Source: Aquimarina spinulae (GTDB lineage Bacteria; Bacteroidota; Bacteroidia; Flavobacteriales; Flavobacteriaceae). Taken from it: a DNA stretch of 64,000 bases. Shown here piece after piece: positions 1-9,713 of the stretch; position 1 is the first letter of the stretch, and each line of letters starts with the position of its first letter. Location of the stretch: contig NZ_CALSBP010000002.1 of the NCBI RefSeq assembly GCF_943373825.1, positions 1,105,501-1,169,500 of the forward strand. Reading direction: 5' to 3'. The position numbers were made by a program, and so were the translations under genes. The notes under the pieces were generated by a model that was not told the DNA's origin, made no database searches, and worked only from the letters and a program-made list of their open reading frames with translations.

Positions 1-3000
1 CACCAGATGCTTTGATCGAAGTAAATATAGAACGCATAAAATTTGTATCAGAAAATGCTGTTTTTGGTGATAAAAAAACCGTTTTACTCGAATGCTTACA
101 ATCAGAAAAAAAGAAATTTGCAACTCATAGTGCTTCAGCTTTATATGATTATGAAATTGCGAATTTATATAAAGAATATGCTTCTACTTATATCCCGGAA
201 GAAAACGATACGCATCGCTGGAAATTAAAAGAAGCCTTAGAAATATGTAATGCTACAATTAAGAAATTCCCTGATTCGAGAGGAGCCAATCAATGTAAAG
301 CATTAAAAAGTCAGATACTTCATACCGAATTAAGCATCAAAACTGAAAAATATATTCCTATACAGAAACCTGGTAGATTACTAATCACATATAAAAACCT
401 GAATAAACTTTATTTTAGTGCTTTTAAAATTACTCCTAAGCAACTAAAAGATTTAAATAGGTTATATAAAACTGAAGATCAGATCAAATTCTTGAGTTCC
501 TTAAAGGTAACTAAAACATGGGAAGCAGAAATTTGCGATGAACAAGACTATCAAACACATACTACCGAAGTATTATTACCCGAACTGGAGCAAGATTCAT
601 ATCTTATTTTAGCAACGATATCAAAAGATCTTTCTCAAAAAAGCTTGTTTTCATATGGGAACACCCAGGTTACTAATTTAGCATTAACAGAAAACAGAAC
701 TCCAGAAAAATCAATATTCCAGGTTTTAGATCGTAATAATGGAGTTCCTATTGCCAATGCTAAAATACATTTGAAAACAAATAATCAAAGAGGATACGGC
801 AACAAATTAGATAAAACACTAATTACCGATGAAAAAGGTCAGGCATATTTAATAGTAAATACATATCACTATGATGTTAATATTACTGTTTCGTATGAGA
901 AAGATGCTGCCAGATTTGAGGGATACTATCTAAATCAATCTCATAAACCAGATTATAGTACTAAAACTAACACTACTACTTTTCTTTTTACAGATCGTAG
1001 TATTTATAGGCCTGGACAAACTGTATATTTTAAAGGGATTATGATGTCTTCTGATGGTAAAGAAGAATTTAAAGTAGTACCTAACCAACCCACTTTTGCG
1101 ACATTAAAAGATGTAAACGGACAGGATGTAAAAACTTTACAATTCACAACTAATGATTACGGATCTTATAGCGGTGAGTTTATAATTCCTACTTCTGGAC
1201 TTACCGGGGTGTATACCATACAAACTAATAATTATAATAGTACTTCCTTTTCTGTTGAAGAGTATAAACGGCCTAAGTTTGAGGCTAAATTTAATCCGGT
1301 TACAGAGACCTATAAAGTTAATGATGAAATAAAACTTACCGGAGTTGCAACGGCTTATGCCGGTAGTGCAATTACTGATGCCAAAGTAGTGTACAGAGTA
1401 CACCGTAAAGTGCAATATCCCCGTTGGTGCTATTGGTATCCAAGACACACGGTAGAACCTCAGGAAATCACTCATGGAGAAACCGTAACCGATGAAAAAG
1501 GAGAGTACACTATTAATTTTAAAGCACTCCCTGATCTTGGAGTATCTAAAGAGGATTTACCAATTTTTAATTACGAGGTTATAGCAGATGTAATCGATAT
1601 AAACGGAGAAACACGCAGCACCACAACAATAGTTAATGTAGGATATCATGCGATAACCGCTGCTATTACAATCAAAGATAAGATTGATAAAACACAAAAA
1701 GACAACACGCTTACGATAACCACCATTAACCTAAATAACGAGTCTGTTGCAGCAGCAGGAACGGTTAAGGTTTATAAGCTGAAAGCTCCTAAAAAACCTA
1801 TGCGAATTCGCCCATGGAAAGCACCTGATTACGAAGGTTTCAAAGAAGAAAAATTTGCAGCATTATTTCCTCATGATGCTTTCAAAAATGAGCATGATTA
1901 TCGAAAATGGGATAAAGGAAATATGGTACTGGATAAACCGTTTAATACTGCATCGACAAAAGAAAATGAAACAGGAACACAACAACTTTCTTTGGGTAGC
2001 ATCAAAAAATGGGAGTCTGGTAAATATGTTATCGAATTAAATACCAAAGATCGATTCGGTCAGGATGTAAAAGATATACAATACATTACCCTATACAGTC
2101 AGGAAGACAAAAATATTAGTGATCAGCAATTGTTTGAAATCACCACCAATAAATCTACCTATAAAATTGGAGATGAAGCGATTGTAAAGTTTAGTTCTGC
2201 TTCAGAAGACATAACAATTACAGTAGATATTGAGAAGAACCATAAAATTATTGAAACAAAACTTATTAAGCTCTCGAAGAATAGTAAAACTATCAAAATT
2301 CCAATTACAAAAGAGGATCTGGGAGGGTTTTCAATCGGATATAGCTACCTAAATTATAATGGATATCAAAGCGGAGCAATGATAATCCCTGTACCTTATG
2401 AACCTACAGAGCTTAGTATAGAAACCAAAACCTTTAGAGACAAATTACTTCCTGGTCAACAGGAAACCTGGAGTTTTACGATCAAAGGTCCTAAAGGTGA
2501 TAAGGTTAGTGCAGAACTATTGGCTAGTATGTATGATGCTTCTTTAGATCAGTTCAGACCTCATCAATGGTATTTTGATCCTATCAATCGACCTACATAT
2601 TATACCCAGAGTAAACGACATGCTACACAGAGTTTTGGAGTGCTCACATTTAGATTACAAAACCACAATAACCCATCATACCATTATAGCAGCCAGGGGT
2701 ATGATCAACTAAACTGGTATGGTTTATATTTTGGTCAACAATATTTTGGAGGTCGAAATAGAAATTATGACATCATGGAAAGTGGTGCTCCTGCACCAAT
2801 GATGAAAAGGTCTGCTGCCAAATCTGCCGTTGCCAATGAAGTTGCAATGGAAGAAGCAGAATTTAATGCCGATGATGGGGTTCGAGGAGTCGCTGGAGAT
2901 GTTGCCGAGAAAGACGAGGAAGAAAGTAGAGCAGGAAAACAACAAGAACAGCAATCTCTCGAAGGTGTTAAAATTCGGAAAAACCTACAGGAAACTGCTT

Positions 3001-5318
3001 TTTTCTTTCCACAATTAACTACCGATGCAGAAGGTAATGTAAGTTTTAATTTTACCGCTCCCGAAGCATTAACAAAATGGAAATTGCAGCTACTGTCACA
3101 TACCAAAGGTTTAAACGCAGCAACAACAACTTTAGAAACAGTAACTCAAAAAGAGTTGATGATTCTTCCTAATCCACCCAGATTCTTAAGAGAAGGTGAT
3201 AGAATAATACTAAGTTCTAAAATATCAAACCTTGCTACCAAAGACCTTAATGGTATTGTAGAGTTACAACTATTTGATGCTTTAACCAATAAAGTGATAG
3301 ATACAAAGCTTCAAAATAATAATGCTCGTCTAGATTTTATGGTAAAAGCCAAAGGAAACACTAATGTATCCTGGGAGCTTCGGATTCCTGATGATGTACA
3401 GACTGTTCAATATAAAATCATAGCCAAAGCAGGAGATTTTTCTGATGGTGAACAAAATGTACTTCCAGTATTAAGCAATAGAATGCTAGTTACCGAGACA
3501 TTACCTATGTGGATTCGTTCTGATCAAACAAAAACATTTACACTAGATAAATTAAAGGATAACACCTCTAGTACACTAAAACATCATAAGCTTACTCTGG
3601 AGATGACTTCTAACCCGGCTTGGTATGCTGTACAAGCGCTACCCTACCTTATGGAATATCCATATGAATGTGCAGAACAAACATTCTCTAGATACTATGC
3701 AAATAGCCTGGCTAGCCATATTGCTAACTCTAATCCCAGAATCCAGGAAGTATTTAATCAATGGAAATCCAGTGATGCACTACTAAGTAATCTTGAAAAA
3801 AACCAGGAATTAAAGTCTCTGATGATTCAAGAAACACCATGGTTACGTGATGCACAAAGCGAAACAGAACAAAAGAAACGAATCGCTTTGCTTTTTGATC
3901 TTAATAAAATGAATAACGAACTACAATCGGCATTAAACAAATTAAAACAAATGCAGTATGGTTCTGGTGGGTTCCCTTGGTTTCAGGGAGGGCGAGAAAA
4001 TAGGTTTATCACACAACATATTACTACAGGATTCGGACATCTAAAAAAGTTAGGGGTTACGAAATATGATGGAGATACCGCAAATATGCTACAAAATGCA
4101 GTTCGTTTTCTGGATGCAGAATTTGTAAAAGAATACAAGGAGCTTAAGCGATATTGTGAGAAACATAAGATTGACATCAATAAAAATCATTTAAGCTATA
4201 CTCAGATTCATTATTTGTATATGCGTAGTTTCTTTACAAATATCAAAAGGCCAAAAAATACTAACGAGGCTTGGAACTATTACCTGGGGCAATCTAAAAA
4301 ATATTGGTTAAGTCAAAGTCTATATGCGCAAGGAATGTTAGCCTTAATAACACACAGAAATGATGATAGTACAACAGCTAACAAAATCATAAGATCACTA
4401 GACGAAAAAAGTGTAACTAGTGAAGAATTAGGGATGTATTGGAAATCAAATACAGCAAGTTGGTTCTGGTATCAGGCTCCAATCGAAACTCAATCGCTAA
4501 TGATTGAAGTCTTTTCAGAAGTAGAAGCAGAACCTAAACGAACCAAAATTGTTGATAATCTAAAAATCTGGTTACTTAAAAACAAACAAACCAATCGTTG
4601 GAAAACCACTAAGGCTACTTCTGATGCTGTATATGCATTATTACTACAAGGCAGTGATTGGTTATCGGTAACCGATATGGTAGACATCGTATTAGGAGAT
4701 CAAAAAATCGATCCAGGCAAAATGGAAGATGTAAAGGTCGAAGCTGGAACAGGATATTTTAAAACCTCCTGGAATGGCAATGAAATAAAACCTAATATGG
4801 CAACTGCCAAAATCTCTAAAAAAGGAAAAGGTATTGCCTGGGGAGCTTTATACTGGCAATATTTTGAAGAACTAGATAAAATCACTTCGGCAAAAACACC
4901 ACTCTCTTTAAAGAAAAAATTGTTCTTAAAGAAGAATACAGATACCGGTGAAGAAATTACAGAAATTACTTCAAAAACCAAGCTAGAATTAGGTGATCTG
5001 ATAAGAGTACGTATCGAATTGAGATCTGATCGTGCAATGGAGTTTGTTCATATGAAAGATATGAGAGCATCTGGCCTGGAGCCCATCAATGTAATCTCAC
5101 AATATAAATGGCAAGATGGTTTAGGATATTATGAAAGTACGAAAGATGCTTCTACAAACTTTTTCTTTGACTATTTACCCAAAGGAGTATATGTTTTTGA
5201 GTATGACCTTCGTGTCAATAATAAAGGAGATTTTTCTAACGGCATCACCACGATACAAAGTATGTATGCCCCAGAGTTCTCTAGTCATTCTGAAGGAATC
5301 AGAGTAACCATCAAATAG
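1..5318 (+). CDS. alpha-2-macroglobulin family protein, 5' partial
   Basis: The reading frame is open to the left edge, so the N-terminus and signal peptide lie outside the window; about 1,770 residues are visible. Numbered from the TTG at position 12, a macroglobulin MG2 signature (FTDRSIYRPGQ) sits near residue 326 and the conserved alpha-2-macroglobulin segment QETAFFFPQL begins near residue 993. A thioester-type CAEQ motif falls at residues 1220-1223, inside YPYECAEQTFSRYY, followed by the helical thioester domain. Family knowledge: bacterial members are periplasmic or surface protease traps whose Cys-Gln thioester cross-links attacking proteases. Many are paired with a penicillin-binding protein 1C gene; none is visible downstream, and upstream is unseen. 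A low-complexity Ala/Glu-rich linker (about residues 925-985) precedes the core. Family assignment is strong; the exact target is unknown. Confidence 0.93.
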   Translation, partial: PDALIEVNIERIKFVSENAVFGDKKTVLLECLQSEKKKFATHSASALYDYEIANLYKEYASTYIPEENDTHRWKLKEALEICNATIKKFPDSRGANQCKALKSQILHTELSIKTEKYIPIQKPGRLLITYKNLNKLYFSAFKITPKQLKDLNRLYKTEDQIKFLSSLKVTKTWEAEICDEQDYQTHTTEVLLPELEQDSYLILATISKDLSQKSLFSYGNTQVTNLALTENRTPEKSIFQVLDRNNGVPIANAKIHLKTNNQRGYGNKLDKTLITDEKGQAYLIVNTYHYDVNITVSYEKDAARFEGYYLNQSHKPDYSTKTNTTTFLFTDRSIYRPGQTVYFKGIMMSSDGKEEFKVVPNQPTFATLKDVNGQDVKTLQFTTNDYGSYSGEFIIPTSGLTGVYTIQTNNYNSTSFSVEEYKRPKFEAKFNPVTETYKVNDEIKLTGVATAYAGSAITDAKVVYRVHRKVQYPRWCYWYPRHTVEPQEITHGETVTDEKGEYTINFKALPDLGVSKEDLPIFNYEVIADVIDINGETRSTTTIVNVGYHAITAAITIKDKIDKTQKDNTLTITTINLNNESVAAAGTVKVYKLKAPKKPMRIRPWKAPDYEGFKEEKFAALFPHDAFKNEHDYRKWDKGNMVLDKPFNTASTKENETGTQQLSLGSIKKWESGKYVIELNTKDRFGQDVKDIQYITLYSQEDKNISDQQLFEITTNKSTYKIGDEAIVKFSSASEDITITVDIEKNHKIIETKLIKLSKNSKTIKIPITKEDLGGFSIGYSYLNYNGYQSGAMIIPVPYEPTELSIETKTFRDKLLPGQQETWSFTIKGPKGDKVSAELLASMYDASLDQFRPHQWYFDPINRPTYYTQSKRHATQSFGVLTFRLQNHNNPSYHYSSQGYDQLNWYGLYFGQQYFGGRNRNYDIMESGAPAPMMKRSAAKSAVANEVAMEEAEFNADDGVRGVAGDVAEKDEEESRAGKQQEQQSLEGVKIRKNLQETAFFFPQLTTDAEGNVSFNFTAPEALTKWKLQLLSHTKGLNAATTTLETVTQKELMILPNPPRFLREGDRIILSSKISNLATKDLNGIVELQLFDALTNKVIDTKLQNNNARLDFMVKAKGNTNVSWELRIPDDVQTVQYKIIAKAGDFSDGEQNVLPVLSNRMLVTETLPMWIRSDQTKTFTLDKLKDNTSSTLKHHKLTLEMTSNPAWYAVQALPYLMEYPYECAEQTFSRYYANSLASHIANSNPRIQEVFNQWKSSDALLSNLEKNQELKSLMIQETPWLRDAQSETEQKKRIALLFDLNKMNNELQSALNKLKQMQYGSGGFPWFQGGRENRFITQHITTGFGHLKKLGVTKYDGDTANMLQNAVRFLDAEFVKEYKELKRYCEKHKIDINKNHLSYTQIHYLYMRSFFTNIKRPKNTNEAWNYYLGQSKKYWLSQSLYAQGMLALITHRNDDSTTANKIIRSLDEKSVTSEELGMYWKSNTASWFWYQAPIETQSLMIEVFSEVEAEPKRTKIVDNLKIWLLKNKQTNRWKTTKATSDAVYALLLQGSDWLSVTDMVDIVLGDQKIDPGKMEDVKVEAGTGYFKTSWNGNEIKPNMATAKISKKGKGIAWGALYWQYFEELDKITSAKTPLSLKKKLFLKKNTDTGEEITEITSKTKLELGDLIRVRIELRSDRAMEFVHMKDMRASGLEPINVISQYKWQDGLGYYESTKDASTNFFFDYLPKGVYVFEYDLRVNNKGDFSNGITTIQSMYAPEFSSHSEGIRVTIK

Positions 5319-5342
5319 AATAATACATTTCTTTTAATTATT

Positions 5343-5395
5343 TTAGTCTTCTCCAAGTTTACCGAATGTGGTTTGGTAAACTTGGAGAAGACTAA
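5343..5395. terminator. 21-bp perfect hairpin after the macroglobulin gene
   Basis: Arms 5343-5363 and 5375-5395 are perfect inverted repeats around an 11-base loop. It lies 24 bases after the stop codon and 21 bases before the next start. No long T-run follows on the plus strand, so it may act as a terminator, an mRNA 3'-end stabiliser, or both. Confidence 0.65.
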
Positions 5396-5416
5396 CTAAT
5401 ATTCAGACTTTATTTT

Positions 5417-6067
5417 ATGAGGGTAATCAAAAAGATATTCAAATACATTGGGATCATTTTAATACTCCCGGCATTATATCTTATCATATCTCTGGTACTA
5501 ACCTATATTCCAGTAAATGGAAAACAAGATAACGAAGAAAAAAATCACACTGTTTACCTAAGTTCTAATGGTGTTCATTTAGAAATTATCATTGCCAAAA
5601 ACGATTTAAATACTATTGTTTTAGAAGATCAGTTAGATGCTTCTCAGGCACAATATTTCTCATTTGGCTGGGGCGATAAAAACTTTTATGTCGAAACTCC
5701 ATTATGGGCTGATCTTACATTTGTTAATGGGTTTCAAGCTTTATTTCTTAATACTCCAACCTTATTACACGTCACCAGGCATTCTTCTATACAAGAGGAT
5801 TGGGTAGCTCTAAAGGTCAATCAAAAACAGCTCACAAAGATAAACCAATATATATCTGCTACTTTTAGATTAAATGGTGAAAACAAAAAAATAGTATTAC
5901 CTGGTTTAGGATATTACAAAAACGATGATTTTTATGAAGCTACAGGAAATTACACATGCTTTAACACCTGTAATAGCTGGGTCAACACCGGATTAAAACA
6001 AAGTGATATAAAAGCGTGTTTATGGACACCCTTTGATTTTGGATTAATGGGTATGCATAAAAATTAA
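5417..6067 (+). CDS. DUF2459 / TIGR02117 family membrane-anchored protein
   Basis: This 216-residue protein has one N-terminal membrane segment (about residues 10-32) followed by a soluble, probably periplasmic, domain. The pattern TVYLSSNGVHLEI after the membrane segment and the cysteine-bearing NYTCFNTCNSWV, then WTPFDFGLM near the C-terminus, match the TIGR02117/DUF2459 family. The biochemical role is not established. It is separated from the upstream macroglobulin gene by a strong hairpin, so it is probably transcribed independently or by read-through. Family call is good; function unknown. Confidence 0.8.
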   Translation: MRVIKKIFKYIGIILILPALYLIISLVLTYIPVNGKQDNEEKNHTVYLSSNGVHLEIIIAKNDLNTIVLEDQLDASQAQYFSFGWGDKNFYVETPLWADLTFVNGFQALFLNTPTLLHVTRHSSIQEDWVALKVNQKQLTKINQYISATFRLNGENKKIVLPGLGYYKNDDFYEATGNYTCFNTCNSWVNTGLKQSDIKACLWTPFDFGLMGMHKN

Positions 6068-6084
6068 TCTGACAGATAAAAAAA

Positions 6085-6110
6085 ACCTGTCTGGTTTAAA
6101 ACCGACAGGT
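6085..6110 (-). terminator. rho-independent terminator of the fasciclin gene
   Basis: Arms ACCTGTC (6085-6091) and GACAGGT (6104-6110) form a stem with an inner GGTT/AACC extension. On the minus strand it is followed by a T-tract (A-run at 6078-6085 on plus). It lies between convergent genes and serves the minus-strand gene best. Confidence 0.75.
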
Positions 6111-6135
6111 CCAGAAATATTATAAAGATCTAATT

Positions 6136-6732
6136 TTATTTCTTGGGCATCATTACTGCATCTATCGTATGGATAAGCCCATTAGATGCCTTAACATCTG
6201 TAGTTACCAGATTACCTCCATTACCCATTTGATCTATAAGAAAAACTCTATCCCCTTTCATTGTTGCAGTCAATAATGCTCCTCCTATTGTTTTTAACTT
6301 CACACTTCCGTTACCCTCATTAATTGCAATAACAATATCTTCTTTTGTAATTACACTAGGTATGATATGACAATTTAATATAGTCTTTAGCTGCTCTTTA
6401 TTTTCTGACTTTAATAGTTTTTCTACAGTAGCAGGATTTAATTTATCAAAAGCTAAATTTACTGGAGCAAATATGGTAAACGAACCTTTATCCTCTAGTG
6501 ACTTTGCCAATTCGGTCACTTTAATTGCAGATGTGAGTGTAGAAAACCCTTTATCCATAGAAGCAAATTCGAGTATAGTGGGTAGTTTTTCCTTAATAGT
6601 TTCCGAAGATGTTACATTCTGTGCTATTAATTTTTCGTTTTGTGTAGTCCTATCATTTTTCGTTTCACTACAAGCGGTCAATAATAACAATCCGGATAAA
6701 GCAAAAACTGGTAATACATTTCTAATTTTCAT
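6136..6732 (-). CDS. fasciclin (FAS1) domain lipoprotein
   Basis: The 198-residue product has a lipoprotein signal peptide with lipobox LTAC (Cys21). A single FAS1 domain spans about residues 50-196; the typical FTIFAPVNLAFDKL stretch and a C-terminal GLIHTIDAVMMP are visible. FAS1 domains are adhesion modules, so the mature protein is probably tethered to the periplasmic or outer-membrane face and binds another protein or polysaccharide. It is a single-gene unit ending at a good terminator. The family is clear; the ligand is unknown. Confidence 0.9.
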   Translation of the reverse strand: MKIRNVLPVFALSGLLLLTACSETKNDRTTQNEKLIAQNVTSSETIKEKLPTILEFASMDKGFSTLTSAIKVTELAKSLEDKGSFTIFAPVNLAFDKLNPATVEKLLKSENKEQLKTILNCHIIPSVITKEDIVIAINEGNGSVKLKTIGGALLTATMKGDRVFLIDQMGNGGNLVTTDVKASNGLIHTIDAVMMPKK

Positions 6733-7045
6733 TGTAAGGATTTTTCGTTTTTTTGTTTGTATGGGAACGGTACAGAAGTGTTTTTCTTTGGTAAATTTTG
6801 GTTAAATAAATCTTAACAAAACACTAAATTCATTATTCAACAAATTTTAAGAACCAAAGAACACTACTATACAATTACTTTATAAAGGTAGCAGGGGTAG
6901 CAAAATTATAAACGTCAACTTATTATCCGTAACGTTTCTTCTAGTATTCGTTTTTAGTCATACTCATAATGAATTTCTTAATCTAGATTATTTTTTTAGT
7001 CATCTTATATGTTGAATTTTGTCTTAAGCAAATAAAATCAATGAC
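6733..7045. other. intergenic region between divergent genes
   Basis: This 313-base AT-rich region separates the fasciclin gene (minus) from the AhpD-like gene (plus). It has no credible small gene. A perfect 12-bp palindrome, TAATCTAGATTA at 6979-6990, followed by a T-run, lies 56 bases before the AhpD-like start and is the only operator-like element I see. Confidence 0.5.
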
Positions 7046-7492
7046 ATGAAAAAAGATCGGATCGATATTAGTGAGGTTAATCCAAATGCATACAAGCCTA
7101 TTTTGGCACTTTATGATGATATCAAAAAAAGTTCATTATCTGACCTAGAGTTTTTATTGATAGAAATTAGGGCTTCACAAATTAATGGTTGTGCCTACTG
7201 CGTGCAAATGCATATTCAGGAAGCTGTTAATCAAGGAGAAAAACAATATCGCATACATGCTTTACCTTTTTGGAGAGAATCTCCTTTTTTTATTGAAGAA
7301 GAACAAGTCATCCTGGAAATGACAGAGGAAATAACTCATATTTCTGCAGATGGATTAAGTGATGAGCTGTATCAAAAAGCCATTCGTCTTTTTGGTGAAA
7401 AAAAAGTGGCAGACATTATTATGGCAATTTGTTGTATCAATGTATGGAATAGAATAGGAAGAGCCACTTTAATGACTCCAATACCATCTTAA
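7046..7492 (+). CDS. carboxymuconolactone decarboxylase / AhpD-like protein
   Basis: The 148-residue protein carries the AhpD-core motif C-x2-C-x3-H (Cys49, Cys52, His56) in NGCAYCVQMHIQEA, typical of small all-helical peroxidase-like proteins of the CMD family. Such proteins use the CxxC pair for thiol-dependent peroxide reduction, although many CMD members have other or unknown roles. The DoxX-family gene starts 22 bases downstream, so the two are probably co-transcribed, a common pairing in Bacteroidota. Substrate cannot be assigned. Confidence 0.88.
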   Translation: MKKDRIDISEVNPNAYKPILALYDDIKKSSLSDLEFLLIEIRASQINGCAYCVQMHIQEAVNQGEKQYRIHALPFWRESPFFIEEEQVILEMTEEITHISADGLSDELYQKAIRLFGEKKVADIIMAICCINVWNRIGRATLMTPIPS

Positions 7493-7514
7493 GAATAATT
7501 AAATTTTTATATCA

Positions 7515-7940
7515 ATGAAGATTATCTATATCAAACTCTTTCTAAGAGTAAGTATTGCTTTAGGTTTTTTATCTGCAGTAGCAGATCGATTTGGATGGTG
7601 GCCTCAAGAAAGCTCTGCCTGGGGTAACTGGGGTAGTTTTATAGAGTACACCAAGGTGCTTAACCCATGGGTTCCTAATAGCCTTATAAATGCTGTAGGA
7701 GTTGTAGCTACAGCTGCAGAAATAGTATTAGCTATATTTTTGATTATTGGATTCAAAACATCATTATCTGCCAAGCTAAGTGGTGCTCTTATTGCCCTTT
7801 TCGGCATTGCTATGTGTGTTACTATTGGTATTAAAGCACCACTAGATTATTCTGTATTCTCTGCTGCAGCCGCCGCATTTGGGCTTAGCATAATCAAAGA
7901 AAAATATCTCGAAATCGATACATTATTAAGTAAAAAGTAA
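7515..7940 (+). CDS. DoxX family membrane protein
   Basis: This 141-residue protein has four predicted membrane segments (about residues 5-23, 55-77, 82-101 and 105-122). The early R-x-ALGFLSAVADRFGWW region is typical of DoxX-like proteins. DoxX-like proteins are small inner-membrane proteins often linked to thiol or oxidative-stress functions. The upstream AhpD-like gene supports a redox-related role by context only. The 10-bp inverted repeat around 7963-8014 behind it has a long loop and is a weak candidate 3' structure. Confidence 0.8.
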   Translation: MKIIYIKLFLRVSIALGFLSAVADRFGWWPQESSAWGNWGSFIEYTKVLNPWVPNSLINAVGVVATAAEIVLAIFLIIGFKTSLSAKLSGALIALFGIAMCVTIGIKAPLDYSVFSAAAAAFGLSIIKEKYLEIDTLLSKK

Positions 7941-8075
7941 TCGGCATAATACATTAAGATCAAGCACAGAAGGTAAACTACAAAGTATAATCCTCTTTTT
8001 TACACTTCTGTGCTCATCTATAGTTTTAACATCCAAAACAATATAATACGAGTTTGGTTACTTCTTCACTCCTAA

Positions 8076-8717
8076 TTATTTTATTGTTTCACTAGCTGTT
8101 TTACTATCGATATCTACAATTTCTAATCTATAAATTAATTCTCCGTATTTAATTCGATTAGGCATATCCTCATACACATCAATAAATGTGCGGTCTGTAT
8201 AACTTTCTGGAATTAGAAAAGGCCTGTTTCCCATGTAAGTCTCTACTATCAAAATATCATCTTGATGTGCCCCTACTGCTTTAGACATCGTATTGGCCAG
8301 CGAGTTCCCTTCATAAGCTGCCACCATATTTACAACTCTAAAATCTTTATTCATAGCTATATCAAACCTGTAATAATTATAGTTTGATTCTTCTGGATTA
8401 GGTAAACTAAATGAAAATTCAAATTCGTTTTCTAGCACCTCTTCATGGCCCCATGTTTTTACTAAATAAGTGCCAGGAAGGAGTATTTTTTGTACCGTAT
8501 TTCCTGGATCAATTATTTCATTTATTGCCCAAACATCACTTGGTGTACCATCTTCATAAATCATCTCAAAAGTAACTGACTTTTGCTCTTCACTGGTATT
8601 AAACAATCTAAAATGTTGCCTTGCTCCATCCTGTTCATCTGCTATAACACCTAGAATGATTGCTCCTAGTACCAAAAAAATAATAAATCCGATAAAAAGT
8701 TTTATAATTATTTTCAT
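8076..8717 (-). CDS. membrane-anchored protein of unknown function
   Basis: I do not recognise a family. The 213-residue product has one N-terminal membrane segment (about residues 4-26), with the rest predicted soluble and acidic. It is the last gene of a minus-strand run (10067 to 8076) and starts one base after the stop of the preceding gene, so translational coupling is likely. The middle region (about residues 70-130) is rich in beta-type sequence. Anchored, extracytoplasmic placement is an inference from the single hydrophobic helix. Confidence 0.7.
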   Translation of the reverse strand: MKIIIKLFIGFIIFLVLGAIILGVIADEQDGARQHFRLFNTSEEQKSVTFEMIYEDGTPSDVWAINEIIDPGNTVQKILLPGTYLVKTWGHEEVLENEFEFSFSLPNPEESNYNYYRFDIAMNKDFRVVNMVAAYEGNSLANTMSKAVGAHQDDILIVETYMGNRPFLIPESYTDRTFIDVYEDMPNRIKYGELIYRLEIVDIDSKTASETIK

Positions 8718-8718
8718 A

Positions 8719-9240
8719 TTAAATTTTCTGAAATGTATTACCCGTTGTACTCAGTGCTTTTTTCATAAGACTTGCATTCTCTTCTTTATATTTTTTCAGT
8801 ATTATTGACTTAATAAGAGTTGTTAAAATCATTCCTGGAATAAAAGCTATAACTCCTCCTAAAGCTCCTGCCAATTTATAACCTGGCAAAAAATCTAATG
8901 GCGCTATATGATTAGCCCCCATATAAGCTCCTATAAACATAAAAGGAAAAGCTATACCATACATTAAAAAACTACTAATCTTTGTAGATTCTGAGACCTC
9001 TATATTTAGGTCTCTAAAATGTTGTTTCTTCCAGTTTAGAGATAAAGAAGCACCGATTTTATTCCCTTTTCTTATTTTTATATCATAACTCCAATCATCT
9101 TCTATTTCGGTGTCTTTCCCTAAAGAAATTATATATTCATCTCCAAAATCATTATCTAATCTAGCTGCTAATCCAGAAACATATTCTTTTATTTCTTCTT
9201 TAGCTGCATTTACATCTTCTGCATTTAATTTATAAACCAT
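8719..9240 (-). CDS. two-helix membrane protein of unknown function
   Basis: The 173-residue protein has a soluble N-terminal part of about 90 residues followed by two membrane segments (about residues 93-111 and 126-149). The N-terminal domain includes IRKGNKIGASLSL (about residues 56-68), which resembles IKKSNWIGASVKL in the product of the gene just upstream, suggesting related modules. Spacing is 10 bases to the upstream gene and one base to the downstream gene, indicating an operon. No function can be assigned. Confidence 0.7.
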   Translation of the reverse strand: MVYKLNAEDVNAAKEEIKEYVSGLAARLDNDFGDEYIISLGKDTEIEDDWSYDIKIRKGNKIGASLSLNWKKQHFRDLNIEVSESTKISSFLMYGIAFPFMFIGAYMGANHIAPLDFLPGYKLAGALGGVIAFIPGMILTTLIKSIILKKYKEENASLMKKALSTTGNTFQKI

Positions 9241-9250
9241 ATGCTATTAT

Positions 9251-9595
9251 TCACGTATTAAAAATTGCTTGATCTTCTTTAATTATACCTTCTATTTCTT
9301 TTTCAAATCGTAACCATTTTGGTAATAATATTAAGATGGGAAGGATCCCAGAGACCAGTATTCTTGCCATTGTTGATGGCGCAAACCCACTTATCACTAT
9401 ATGGTTTTTATCAGATTTAGTTTTCAACTTAACAGAAGCACCTATCCAGTTACTTTTCTTAATGACAACATCTGCTCCTATTAAGGAACTTAGATACACT
9501 TCATATCCAAAAGGAGAGAACATCGTATCCAGATAATCTTTTAATACCTCTTTGGTAAGAGTTTTCTCTGTGGTTATTTCAATTTTTCTAGCCAT
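9251..9595 (-). CDS. small membrane protein with IGAS-type motif
   Basis: The 114-residue protein has a soluble first half and one hydrophobic segment near residues 78-93. The motif IKKSNWIGASVKL at about residues 46-58 is shared in spirit with the downstream neighbour, and GFAPSTMARI follows just before the membrane segment. It sits in the same minus-strand run as its neighbours. I do not recognise a named family. Confidence 0.65.
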   Translation of the reverse strand: MARKIEITTEKTLTKEVLKDYLDTMFSPFGYEVYLSSLIGADVVIKKSNWIGASVKLKTKSDKNHIVISGFAPSTMARILVSGILPILILLPKWLRFEKEIEGIIKEDQAIFNT

Positions 9596-9713
9596 ATTTA
9601 GTTTCCTACAATTCTATAATCATTTTATTTAAATACAACCTTGATCATCGGTTTAAACCAACAAATCTTTTTAGGGGAAGGGGGGTAGATTTTCTTTTGT
9701 TTAAATTAAAAGG

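Noticed and set aside
7963..8014. 10-bp inverted repeat as a terminator of the DoxX gene
   Set aside because: The loop is 32 bases and no clear T-run follows; kept only as a remark.
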